From: Gottfriedia solisilvae
GTDB taxonomy: Bacteria > Bacillota > Bacilli > Bacillales > Bacillaceae_G
NCBI RefSeq assembly: GCF_002128405.1
Contig: NZ_NETJ01000001.1
Coordinates: 496,001-560,000, forward strand
Length of the DNA: 64,000 nucleotides
Direction of reading: 5' to 3'
Under the pieces are notes generated by a model. That model did no database searches. It had not been told where the DNA came from and saw only the letters and a program-made list of their open reading frames with translations. Positions 18,352-25,498 of this stretch are shown here, piece after piece (positions within the stretch are counted from its first letter, which is position 1; the number at the start of each line of letters is the position of its first letter). Position numbers and translations under genes: made by a program.

Positions 18352-18409
18352 TTGCATATACAATAAAAGTATACACTTTAAATTTATATCATTTTTGTTG
18401 CATTTACAA
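18352..18409. promoter_or_regulatory. Two direct-repeat operator-like sites upstream of paiA
   Basis: TTGCATATACAATAAAA (18352-18368) and TTGCATTTACAATAAAA (18398-18414) are near-identical, 46 bp apart, in the paiA upstream region. Each core is dyadic (TTGCATATACAA pairs at 10 of 12 positions). A regulator binding site is likely; which protein binds is unknown. Confidence 0.4.
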
Positions 18410-18479
18410 TAAAAATACTCTTGAATAAAAATATTAGAAACTTATTTTTATATCTTTCTATCAATTATTCATTCCAATA

Positions 18480-18499
18480 AAAAAAGTCGCATATGCGAC
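18480..18499 (-). terminator. Terminator of the 69-residue membrane protein gene
   Basis: Perfect 14-bp palindrome GTCGCATATGCGAC (18486-18499), followed on the minus strand by seven T. Confidence 0.75.
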
Positions 18500-18534
18500 A
18501 CATAATTTTGTTTCTCTAAAGCATGTTACTTGGT

Positions 18535-18744
18535 TCAATTAATTTTATTATTTTTTCTCAAATTAAAAACTAAAAATAATGCGCTTATTCCTGAAACAAA
18601 TTGAGTTATGGATTGAAACCAAACTAATTTATCATTAGGTCCATTACCAATTGGTCCTACTTTCGGAGTATAGGCATAATATAAAGTCCAAAAAGACAAA
18701 ACCAGTAAAAAAGTACCGCATATTAATAAAATCCATTTTTTCAT
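18535..18744 (-). CDS. Hypothetical small membrane protein, 69 residues
   Basis: Two membrane helices (about 4-24, WILLICGTFLLVLSFWTLYYA; and about 47-60, FVSGISALFLVFNL) separated by a Gly/Pro/Asn loop and ended by a basic tail RKNNKIN. ATG at 18744 follows TGAGGTGAAT, a usable RBS, and the gene has its own terminator. No recognised family. Confidence 0.6.
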   Translation of the reverse strand: MKKWILLICGTFLLVLSFWTLYYAYTPKVGPIGNGPNDKLVWFQSITQFVSGISALFLVFNLRKNNKIN

Positions 18745-18854
18745 TTATTCACCTCAATAAAGGTAAAATTGTTCAATTATGTATATTCAACAAGTGAGAT
18801 ACAATACCTTTATTTATATTGATCACACACAACATCAATTTTCACCGTTAAAAA

Positions 18855-18891
18855 TAAAAGCATCCAAACAGGTTTTATTGGATGCTTTTTT
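18855..18891 (-). terminator. Terminator of the AhpD-like gene
   Basis: Stem AAAAGCATCCAA / TTGGATGCTTTT with T-run; downstream of the stop at 18935 on the minus strand. Confidence 0.75.
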
Positions 18892-18934
18892 AACTTTTCT
18901 TAGCGAACTATATAGAAATTGTCAAGATAATAAT

Positions 18935-19378
18935 TTATTCAGTTGTTGCTTTATTCCCCATAGCAATAGAGATTCTATTCCAACTATTAATTTGATTGAT
19001 TAAAATCACAAGATCTACATATTCTTTTTCGCTAAAGTGGTTTCGGATGCGATCATATAATGCTTCAGGTACACCTTTATTCGGTATCAATGTAACATGT
19101 TCTGTTAACTCTAGAGCTACTTTTTCTGAATCTGTGTAGAATGTGCAATCATTCCAAGCACTTATACAATATAATCGTTGCTCCGTTTCTCCCATTTTTC
19201 TTGCTTCAGTAGTATGCATATTAATACAATATGCACAACCATTTAGCTGAGAAGCACGAATTTTTACTAGTTCTCGTAGTGTACGATTAATACTTGAGGT
19301 TTTCGTATATTTTTCCATTTCCATCATAATTTTAATTGCTTCTGGTGCAAGACTATAGTAATCTACTCGTTTTTCCAA
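18935..19378 (-). CDS. Carboxymuconolactone decarboxylase / AhpD-family peroxidase-like protein
   Basis: Protein of 147 residues with the AhpD-like core LVKIRASQLNGCAYCINMHTTEARKMGETEQRL: the CxxC-x3-H arrangement is the active-site signature of CMD-family alkylhydroperoxidases (redox thiols plus proton-relay His). The rest is all-helical as usual. The function is likely peroxide or thiol stress defence; the reductant is not visible. It is transcribed divergently from an Rrf2 regulator across a 216-bp region with promoters on both strands, so it is the probable target of that regulator. Confidence 0.88.
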   Translation of the reverse strand: MEKRVDYYSLAPEAIKIMMEMEKYTKTSSINRTLRELVKIRASQLNGCAYCINMHTTEARKMGETEQRLYCISAWNDCTFYTDSEKVALELTEHVTLIPNKGVPEALYDRIRNHFSEKEYVDLVILINQINSWNRISIAMGNKATTE

Positions 19379-19471
19379 TTAAATGACCCCCAAAAATTTA
19401 TTTAAGTATTAAATGATAAATCGTTTCTAACTGTAATTGACGACAAATATAATCGCCGATTAACAATATCT

Positions 19472-19500
19472 ATATTATGCTATTAATTTGATTATGTCAA
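19472..19500 (-). promoter_or_regulatory. Promoter of the AhpD-like gene
   Basis: Minus strand TTGACA (19495-19500) and TAATAT (19472-19477), spacer exactly 17 bp. Confidence 0.7.
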
Positions 19501-19528
19501 TCATCATTTAACTGTCAATCTTACTTGT

Positions 19529-19572
19529 TTGACAAAGAAATAAAACATATCTAAGATTAATTTATATAATCT
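19529..19572 (+). promoter_or_regulatory. Promoter of the Rrf2 gene with an overlapping palindrome
   Basis: TTGACA (19529-19534), 17-bp spacer and TAAGAT (19552-19557). The -10 is embedded in the dyad AGATTA-7-TAATCT (19554-19572), a likely site for Rrf2 autorepression. Confidence 0.6.
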
Positions 19573-19594
19573 CATTAATAAAGAAGGTGTCATA

Positions 19595-20086
19595 ATGCAG
19601 TATAGCGTTGGAGTTGAGTATGCACTTCACTGCCTCGTCTATTTAATTGATAATCCTGAAGATTCGCCAATTGGAATAAAAGATTTATCATCTTTTCAAG
19701 GTGTTTCTGAAACGTATCTTTCAAAGATTTTTAGTAAATTATCTAAGGCTGGGATTGTCAGTTCAGTTCCTGGAGTGAAGGGTGGATTTAAACTCTCTAA
19801 ATCTCCTGAAGAAATTTCTTTTTGGGATGTAATTGAAGCAGTTGAAGGATCAAAGCCTATATTTCAATGTAAGAACATTAAAGATAATGGATATTTATAT
19901 AGAGAAAAAGGCTGTACGCCAGGCACATCATGTACGATCAATTTAGTTATGCTTTCCGCAGAAGAGAAAATGCATGAATACTTACGTGAAAAAACTCTTT
20001 CATGGTTAAACAAAGAGCTAGAGAATGTCATTCCTAAGCAAATTCGTGAAGATACGCGGAAATATTTTTCGAAGAGCACTATATAA
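19595..20086 (+). CDS. Rrf2-family transcriptional regulator with three C-terminal-half cysteines
   Basis: Winged-helix Rrf2 protein of 163 residues. The N-terminal HTH reads SVGVEYALHCLVYLI ... IGIKDLSSFQGVSETYLSKIFSKLSKAGIVSSVPGVKGGFKL. Cysteines at about 92, 107 and 113 (C-x14-C-x5-C) lie in the loop where IscR/NsrR carry their iron-sulfur ligands, so it could sense redox or NO; the C-x14 spacing is wider than in IscR. It is longer than the usual 135-150 residues. ATG at 19595 follows GAAGGTGTC. Divergent from the AhpD-like gene. Confidence 0.9.
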   Translation: MQYSVGVEYALHCLVYLIDNPEDSPIGIKDLSSFQGVSETYLSKIFSKLSKAGIVSSVPGVKGGFKLSKSPEEISFWDVIEAVEGSKPIFQCKNIKDNGYLYREKGCTPGTSCTINLVMLSAEEKMHEYLREKTLSWLNKELENVIPKQIREDTRKYFSKSTI

Positions 20087-20138
20087 AAAAACCTCTCAAG
20101 TAATTCCTTAACAAATTGGAATTTAGAGAGGTTTTTTA
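20086..20138 (+). terminator. Terminator of the Rrf2 gene
   Basis: AAAACCTCTC...AATTCC pairs with GGAATTTAGAGAGGTTTT, followed by T-run. Confidence 0.8.
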
Positions 20139-20174
20139 TTTAAGTTTTTCCATTTTTTTTAAATCTCGGATGTT

Positions 20175-20555
20175 TTATTTCCTCCAAAAAGTTGAACAGT
20201 CTTTCTTATCTAAAATATTAAACTCGATCATTTTCTCAATTAATTTGTAATCAACTTCACTTCCCCACGGGATGCGCACCAATTGCTTTGTGTGATCATA
20301 GCCAGCTTGTACAATTTCATCAGAAAAATGATTGATCCCTACTGTTTCAGGGGCAACAGCTAAATGTTGTTTAGACACGCTAAAGCCTATAATATATGTA
20401 TCATGATCGGTAAACATTGGTTGGTTCCATGCAATTTTAGGCATTAAGTTTGGAAATTTATTAATCACCCAAGTCAAAACTTTTTCCGTTCGGTCCCGAT
20501 GAATCGGATTTTCAATTTTTTCTAAATACTCAGCAAAAACTTCCATTTCATTCAC
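20175..20555 (-). CDS. fra: Frataxin-like iron chaperone Fra (YdhG, DUF1801)
   Basis: Protein of 126 residues highly similar to B. subtilis Fra along its whole length: AEYLEKIENPIHRDRTEKVLTWV, WNQPMFTDHDTYIIGFSVSKQHLAVAPE, MIEFNILDKKDCSTFWRK. Fra is a cytoplasmic iron-binding protein that delivers iron for Fe-S cluster and haem synthesis; the fold resembles frataxin. ATG at 20555 has a weak AAGGAGTGA upstream. Single gene downstream of the acyl-CoA regulon's terminator; no functional link to it is evident. Confidence 0.92.
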   Translation of the reverse strand: MNEMEVFAEYLEKIENPIHRDRTEKVLTWVINKFPNLMPKIAWNQPMFTDHDTYIIGFSVSKQHLAVAPETVGINHFSDEIVQAGYDHTKQLVRIPWGSEVDYKLIEKMIEFNILDKKDCSTFWRK

Positions 20556-20730
20556 TCCTTACATAAAAAATAATTTTAAAAATGATACTCTTCAAACTAA
20601 TTCTTTTTAGAATGTAAAAACATCACTTAACTCATATCTTAATCATATCCAACGATGTAAAACCAAGCAACTCATTACAAAATTTTTAACTTTTACGGTT
20701 TACATTTTATAAAATTCTAACCAAACAAAA

Positions 20731-20761
20731 GAGATGCTTATTCATCATCGAATAGCATCTC
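20731..20761 (-). terminator. Terminator of the MaoC-to-thioesterase operon
   Basis: Minus strand GAGATGCTATTC / GAATAAGCATCTC hairpin followed by TTTTGTTT, 50 bp beyond the last MaoC gene. Confidence 0.75.
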
Positions 20762-20812
20762 CAATTCTATTGATTCCCTTCAAACATTAGACAATTCATT
20801 ATTAATTAAATT

Positions 20813-21214
20813 CTAATATTGTTTGAATATGATTGTTCCTTCTATAACTTTTTGATTCTTTTGGTTAGTCGCATTTACTGAAAAATGCATTCTATTACCG
20901 TCGATATCTCTTAAAACTGCATTTAATGTAATGATGTCCTGTAAAAAAACCATGTTTTTAAAACGGATTGAGTAATCTTCAATAAACCCATTTTCTGTAT
21001 AATCTGAAAAAAATCTAGATAAATTTCCCATTGTCCACATTCCATGAGCAATGATTCCAGGTAGACCTGCTTTTTTAGCTTCTTCATCAATCGTATGGAT
21101 CGGGTTAAAATCACCGGATGCGCCAGCATATTTAATTAAATCCATTCTTGTAACTGGCTCTAATTTAACTGAATTTAGTGTGTCACCAGGCTTAAGTTCG
21201 GTTAAGATTGTCAT
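20813..21214 (-). CDS. MaoC-type hydratase/dehydratase, C-terminal-half homologue
   Basis: Single hot-dog domain of 133 residues. The R-specific hydratase motif is intact: YAGASGDFNPIHTIDEEAKKAGLPGIIAHG, where Asp and His of D-x4-H are catalytic. These proteins hydrate enoyl-CoA or dehydrate 3-hydroxyacyl-CoA. The partner gene just upstream (MaoC N-type) overlaps by 4 bp; in many bacteria the two hot-dog halves form a heterodimer, so this probably is the catalytic half. Last gene of the operon that begins with the thioesterase at 27010. Confidence 0.88.
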   Translation of the reverse strand: MTILTELKPGDTLNSVKLEPVTRMDLIKYAGASGDFNPIHTIDEEAKKAGLPGIIAHGMWTMGNLSRFFSDYTENGFIEDYSIRFKNMVFLQDIITLNAVLRDIDGNRMHFSVNATNQKNQKVIEGTIIFKQY

Positions 21215-21660
21215 ACAGTTAGCACCTTCCTTACTTCTTCTGTAATGATGACAACTGCATTAGATTGAAATATGACTTGACCATTTTCATCTTCTCCGAC
21301 ATCAGAAACGACTAAAAATCCCATAAAACCATGATTTCCTTTTTTTTCGTAATAATCTTTAATTTCAGTATAACAAGTAATTTTTTCGCCAACTAATAAC
21401 GGCCGTTCATAATGAAATGACTGTTCTCCATGTATTAAACCAACATTTGGTAAATGGAAGTCTTCAATCATTCCATAGTCTAATACTCTCGGAAAAGTCG
21501 GAGGAGCTATATTTTGTTTGTATCTAGATTTTTTTCCAAATTCTATATCCATATAGATTGGATTCAGATCTCCAATTGCTTCAGCAAACTTTTTCACCGC
21601 TCCTCGTTCAACTATATTTTCCACACCTTTTGAGCGTTTTCCAATAAAAGCTTTGAACAT
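21211..21660 (-). CDS. MaoC-like dehydratase, N-terminal-type (FAS1_DH) partner subunit
   Basis: Hot-dog fold protein of 149 residues starting at ATG 21660, where GAGGTGA precedes by 5 nt (an upstream frame to 21678 contains the RBS and is rejected). The signature FAEAIGDLNPIYMD replaces the catalytic His by Tyr at D-x4-H, and APPTFPRVLDYG follows. This is the pattern of the non-catalytic MaoC_dehydrat_N half that pairs with a catalytic half, here the overlapping downstream gene. Together they should act on a bulky enoyl-CoA. Confidence 0.86.
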   Translation of the reverse strand: MFKAFIGKRSKGVENIVERGAVKKFAEAIGDLNPIYMDIEFGKKSRYKQNIAPPTFPRVLDYGMIEDFHLPNVGLIHGEQSFHYERPLLVGEKITCYTEIKDYYEKKGNHGFMGFLVVSDVGEDENGQVIFQSNAVVIITEEVRKVLTV

Positions 21661-21684
21661 CACTGTCACCTCTTTCAATAGAAT

Positions 21685-22443
21685 TTACGCTTTTGGTCCA
21701 CCTGCTACATAAAGTACCTGACCATTTACGTAAGAAGATTTTTCATCCGCAAAAAATGCTACTGCATTTGCAATATCTTCGGGCTTCCCACTTCTACCAG
21801 CTGGAATTTGACTTAAACTTGCTTCTATTAATTGTTCAAATGAAATACCAATGCGACTCGCCGTCTCTCTTGTCATCTCCGTTTCAATAAATCCAGGAGC
21901 AACTGCATTTGTAGTAATTCCATATTTACCAAGTTCTATTGCTAGCGTTTTTGTTAGACCTTGTAGCCCAGCTTTTGCTGTTGCGTAATTCGCTTGACCT
22001 CGATTTCCAAGTGCTGAAGTTGATGAAATATTGATGATGCGACCATATTTTTGTTTAACCATGTACTCTTGTGCAGCACGAACTACATTAAAAGATCCTT
22101 TTAAATGAACATCCATTACGGTATCCCAATCTGAATCTGTCATTTTAAATAATAAATTATCTCGAATTACCCCAGCATTATTTACAACGATATCAATGGA
22201 TCCATAAGTATCAAAGACTTCCTTCATTGCTGTTTGGACTTCGCTTCCATCTACAACATTTACTCGCTTCGTATAAATCTCGAACTGTTTAAATTCTTCG
22301 GCCGATTGTTTTAACCCGTCATCATTTATATCAATGATTGCAACTTTTGCACCTTCACTTGCAAATAATTCTACAATCGCTTTGCCAATACCTCGACTTC
22401 CACCTGTTACAAATGCAACCTTCCCTTCAAATCTACCAGCCAT
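21685..22443 (-). CDS. Short-chain dehydrogenase/reductase, FabG-like 3-oxoacyl reductase
   Basis: Classical SDR of 252 residues. TGGSRGIGKAI is the Rossmann glycine motif, NNAG follows, then catalytic Ser (ISSTSALGNRG), Tyr-x3-Lys (YATAKAGLQ) and the C-terminal VNGQVLYVAGG. It closely resembles FabG, so it interconverts 3-hydroxyacyl and 3-oxoacyl thioesters; in this catabolic operon it likely oxidises 3-hydroxyacyl-CoA. Substrate and cofactor preference cannot be read with certainty, though the Asp after beta-2 (IIDIND) favours NAD(H). ATG at 22443 follows GAAGGAGGGATCA. Confidence 0.88.
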   Translation of the reverse strand: MAGRFEGKVAFVTGGSRGIGKAIVELFASEGAKVAIIDINDDGLKQSAEEFKQFEIYTKRVNVVDGSEVQTAMKEVFDTYGSIDIVVNNAGVIRDNLLFKMTDSDWDTVMDVHLKGSFNVVRAAQEYMVKQKYGRIINISSTSALGNRGQANYATAKAGLQGLTKTLAIELGKYGITTNAVAPGFIETEMTRETASRIGISFEQLIEASLSQIPAGRSGKPEDIANAVAFFADEKSSYVNGQVLYVAGGPKA

Positions 22444-22466
22444 TCATTGATCCCTCCTTCATAAAA

Positions 22467-23645
22467 TTAAACAAACTGTCCGACTTTCACATGACCTTTT
22501 AATAGATTTCTAGAGATGATTAATCGTTGGATTTCATCTGTTCCATCATAAATTCTCCATAATCTCGCTTCGCGGTACCATCTTTCAATTGGTAATTCTC
22601 TCGTATAACCAATTCCTCCATGAATTTGAAGCACACGGTCTACAACCTTATTTCCCATATTTGAGCCATATAATTTAGCGATAGATGCTAAATGGCGATT
22701 ATCTTCACCTTGATCTAATGTAAATGCTGCATTTAATACTAGCCATCTTGCAGCTTCAATTTCTACTGCTGAGTCTGCAATTTGCCATTGAATTGCTTGG
22801 CGTTCAGCAATCGGTTTTCCAAATGTTTCTCTTTCCTTTGAGTAATCTATTGCCATTTGCAACAGTCGCTCAGCTGCACCAACCGCACGTGCGCCAACAA
22901 TCCATCTCGCAAAGCCAATCCACTCCAGACCTAGATTATATCCTCCATTTAATTCACCTAAAATATTTTCCTCTGGTACACGCACATTATCAAAAACTAA
23001 TCCAGCTGGTCCCCATTCGCCCATTGTATGAATGTATTCCGATTTCCAACCCATTTCACGATCTACAATAAAGCAAGTTACGCCACTTCGACCTGCAGTT
23101 GCTTGATGTTTTTCTTTATCTGTTATGGCAATTACCATTACAAAATCAGCTTCATTCCCACCTGTAATAAACGTTTTTTCGCCATTTAAAATATATTCAG
23201 AACCATCTTTTACAGCGGTCATTCTAATATTTTGCGTATCAGAACCAGCATTTGGCTCTGTCATTGCAAAGCATGATTTCTTTTCACCATTTATTGTTGG
23301 AATTAAGTACTTTTTCTTTTGTTCTTCATTTGCATAAAACAGGATATTATCTGCAAAGCCTCCAAATGTAAACGGAACAAATGTTTTTGAAATTTCCATA
23401 TAGACAATCGCTAACATCATTTGACCTAAGTCCGCTCCACCATACTCTTCTGGTGTATTAATTCCCCAAAATCCTGCTTGCTTTGCTTTTAATTGCAGCT
23501 CTTTAATGACTTCAGGAGATAAACTAGGTCGCCCTTCTCTTTCATTACGTAATACTTCATTTTCTAGAGGAATTAATTCTTTTTCAACAAATTTGCGAAT
23601 CGTTTTTTGAATCATTCTTTGTTCATCTGTTAAACGTAAATGCAT
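22467..23645 (-). CDS. Acyl-CoA dehydrogenase (first copy)
   Basis: FAD flavoprotein of 392 residues that desaturates acyl-CoA. Key sites: AMTEPNAGSDTQNI (FAD/substrate), TFITGGNEADF, FGKPIAERQAIQWQIAD, QIHGGIGYTRELPIERWYREARL and IYDGTDEIQRLIISR. At the position of the canonical catalytic Glu of medium-chain dehydrogenases (YEGT) it has Asp (YDGT); the alignment is by eye. Start: ATG 23645 with GGAGG 9 nt upstream is preferred to the longer frame starting at 23666. Located mid-operon between the MDR reductase and the SDR. Confidence 0.9.
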   Translation of the reverse strand: MHLRLTDEQRMIQKTIRKFVEKELIPLENEVLRNEREGRPSLSPEVIKELQLKAKQAGFWGINTPEEYGGADLGQMMLAIVYMEISKTFVPFTFGGFADNILFYANEEQKKKYLIPTINGEKKSCFAMTEPNAGSDTQNIRMTAVKDGSEYILNGEKTFITGGNEADFVMVIAITDKEKHQATAGRSGVTCFIVDREMGWKSEYIHTMGEWGPAGLVFDNVRVPEENILGELNGGYNLGLEWIGFARWIVGARAVGAAERLLQMAIDYSKERETFGKPIAERQAIQWQIADSAVEIEAARWLVLNAAFTLDQGEDNRHLASIAKLYGSNMGNKVVDRVLQIHGGIGYTRELPIERWYREARLWRIYDGTDEIQRLIISRNLLKGHVKVGQFV

Positions 23646-23708
23646 TCTCAATTTCCTCCGTTCCATTTGTTTTTATAGATGTAATCATGAATAACATCTA
23701 AAGAATAT

Positions 23709-24689
23709 TTATTTTTTAGGCTCTAAAATAACTTTTCCAACTGTTTTTCTTGCTTGCATAAGTGTATGTACATTGGCTGCTTCGCTTAATGGGAATACTT
23801 CTCCAATTGTTACTTGAATTTTTCCTTCTGCTAAATAGGTAAACAACTCTTTTAAACTATGATTTATTAATTCTACTCTTCTCATAAGTGGTGGTAAGAA
23901 GAACCCAATCACCGATTGATTTTTTGCCATTAAAGAAGAAGGATAAAACTTACTTTGTTGCCCACTAGCAACACCATAAATTACTAGTCTGCCAAAGTAT
24001 GCTAGACATTTTAAGGTCTTATAAAACACATCTCCACCAGCCATCTCAAGTGCAACATCTACACCTTTACCATTTGTAGCTTCAAGCACTTTTTCTTCCC
24101 AACCATCTTCTGTATAGTTAATTAGTACATCTGCACCCATTTCTTTTGCAAGTTGTAGTTTCTCACTTGTACTAGCTGTTGCGATCACTTTTCCTGCGCC
24201 AAACAGTTTAGCCAGCTGAACTGCTAATGTCCCAACACCGCCAGCAGCAGCGTGAATTAGCACAGTTTCACCTGGTTGAAGCATACCCATTGTTTTTAAA
24301 ATATGGTACGCACTAAGTCCTTGAACAGGCAAAGCTGCTGCTACTTTAAAATCCAACTCAGCAGGAATAGGAATAATGGATCTTTCATCAGAAATTGCAT
24401 ACTCTGCGTAACCACCAGACTCCATAATAGTCACAACTCGGTCACCTGGTTTTACTTTCGTTACATTTTCGCCTACTTCCACAACAAAGCCAGCTACTTC
24501 TGCACCCGGAACATATGGCAAATTTGTTTTGACAACATATTGTCCTTCTCTTCTAGCTGTATCAGCATAATTGACAGCAGATGCATGAACTTCAATTAAT
24601 ACTTCTCTACCTTTTGGTACTGGTCTTTCTAATTCAACTCGTTCTAATACATTAGGACCACCGAATTGTTTAAATTGAATCGCTTTCAT
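23709..24689 (-). CDS. MDR-family NADPH:quinone reductase / enoyl reductase-like protein
   Basis: Zinc-independent medium-chain dehydrogenase/reductase of 326 residues. The GroES-like N domain (PKGREVLIEVHASAVNYADTARREG) is followed by the Rossmann fold motif AAAGGVGTLAVQLAKLFGAGKVIATAS; zinc-ligand cysteines are missing, typical of the quinone oxidoreductase subfamily. Such enzymes reduce quinones or 2-enoyl thioesters with NADPH. In this operon a role in reducing an unsaturated intermediate is an inference. ATG at 24689 has GGAGGGGT upstream. Confidence 0.87.
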   Translation of the reverse strand: MKAIQFKQFGGPNVLERVELERPVPKGREVLIEVHASAVNYADTARREGQYVVKTNLPYVPGAEVAGFVVEVGENVTKVKPGDRVVTIMESGGYAEYAISDERSIIPIPAELDFKVAAALPVQGLSAYHILKTMGMLQPGETVLIHAAAGGVGTLAVQLAKLFGAGKVIATASTSEKLQLAKEMGADVLINYTEDGWEEKVLEATNGKGVDVALEMAGGDVFYKTLKCLAYFGRLVIYGVASGQQSKFYPSSLMAKNQSVIGFFLPPLMRRVELINHSLKELFTYLAEGKIQVTIGEVFPLSEAANVHTLMQARKTVGKVILEPKK

Positions 24690-24707
24690 TTTAACCCCTC
24701 CAATAGT

Positions 24708-25484
24708 TTATTTACCTGTAAAGACAGGTTTACGTTTTTCTTTAAATGCGAGGACTCCTTCATGATGATCTTCTGTTGCAACCATTAATGTTTGAATCAT
24801 TCGTTCCTTTTCAAGTATTTCATCTAAATTTGATGTGAAAGAATGATCGATTAGTTTTTTCATCATGCCAAATGCTTTTCCCGGACCACCCGCTAATTTA
24901 TTAGCATATTTAACTGTTTCTTCTTTCAAATCTTTTGCGGGAACTAAAAAGTTAACTATACCTAATTGAGCCATTCTTTCTGCAGAAACAGCTTCTCCAC
25001 TAAAGAAAAATTGCTTTGCCAAATGTGGTCCAATTAATTGAGGCAAAAAGTATGAGCCGCCACCGTCTGAAATAAGACCAACTTGTGAAAAGCTTAAGGC
25101 AAATTTACTATCCTCTGCTGCAATAATCAGATCACATGCAAGTGCTAAATTAAAACCTGCACCAGCTGCGAAACCGTGAATTGACGCAATAACTGGTTTA
25201 TGTGTATCTTTAATTGCTTTTATACATTTGTTTAATACCCCAATATGTTCATACACATCAGAGGCATTCGTGTTTCCCATTGTTTTTACATCGCCACCTG
25301 CGCAAAATGAACGACCAGCTCCTGAAATGACGATTACTTTTATTTCCGGATTATTCTCAGCTTCTAAAATAGAATTCGTGATACCTGTTAACATCTCTAG
25401 ATTAAAAGAATTTAAGGATTCAGGTCTCTTTAATGTTAAAAATAAGATACGATCTTGTATTTCAGTTAATAAAGACTCGTTCAT
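24708..25484 (-). CDS. Enoyl-CoA hydratase/isomerase (crotonase family)
   Basis: Crotonase-fold protein of 258 residues. The CoA/oxyanion motif SGAGRSFCAGGDVKTM and second oxyanion loop HGFAAGAGFNLALACDLIIAA are present. The first catalytic Glu position of rat crotonase (GGGCELA) is occupied by Phe (GAGFNLA), while SQVGLISDGGGSYFLPQLIG has Asp at the second; this resembles PaaG-like isomerases or 2-ketocyclohexyl-type members more than classical hydratases. Start ATG 25484 (ATG AAC) is chosen because AAGGAG is 10 nt upstream; an ATG at 25493 would abut the RBS. Confidence 0.85.
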   Translation of the reverse strand: MNESLLTEIQDRILFLTLKRPESLNSFNLEMLTGITNSILEAENNPEIKVIVISGAGRSFCAGGDVKTMGNTNASDVYEHIGVLNKCIKAIKDTHKPVIASIHGFAAGAGFNLALACDLIIAAEDSKFALSFSQVGLISDGGGSYFLPQLIGPHLAKQFFFSGEAVSAERMAQLGIVNFLVPAKDLKEETVKYANKLAGGPGKAFGMMKKLIDHSFTSNLDEILEKERMIQTLMVATEDHHEGVLAFKEKRKPVFTGK

Positions 25485-25498
25485 AAGTTTCATTCTCC

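Noticed and set aside
22724-23071. 115-codon plus-strand frame inside the first acyl-CoA dehydrogenase
   Set aside because: Antisense to a clear gene; Leu/His/Gln-rich translation typical of shadow frames, no RBS.
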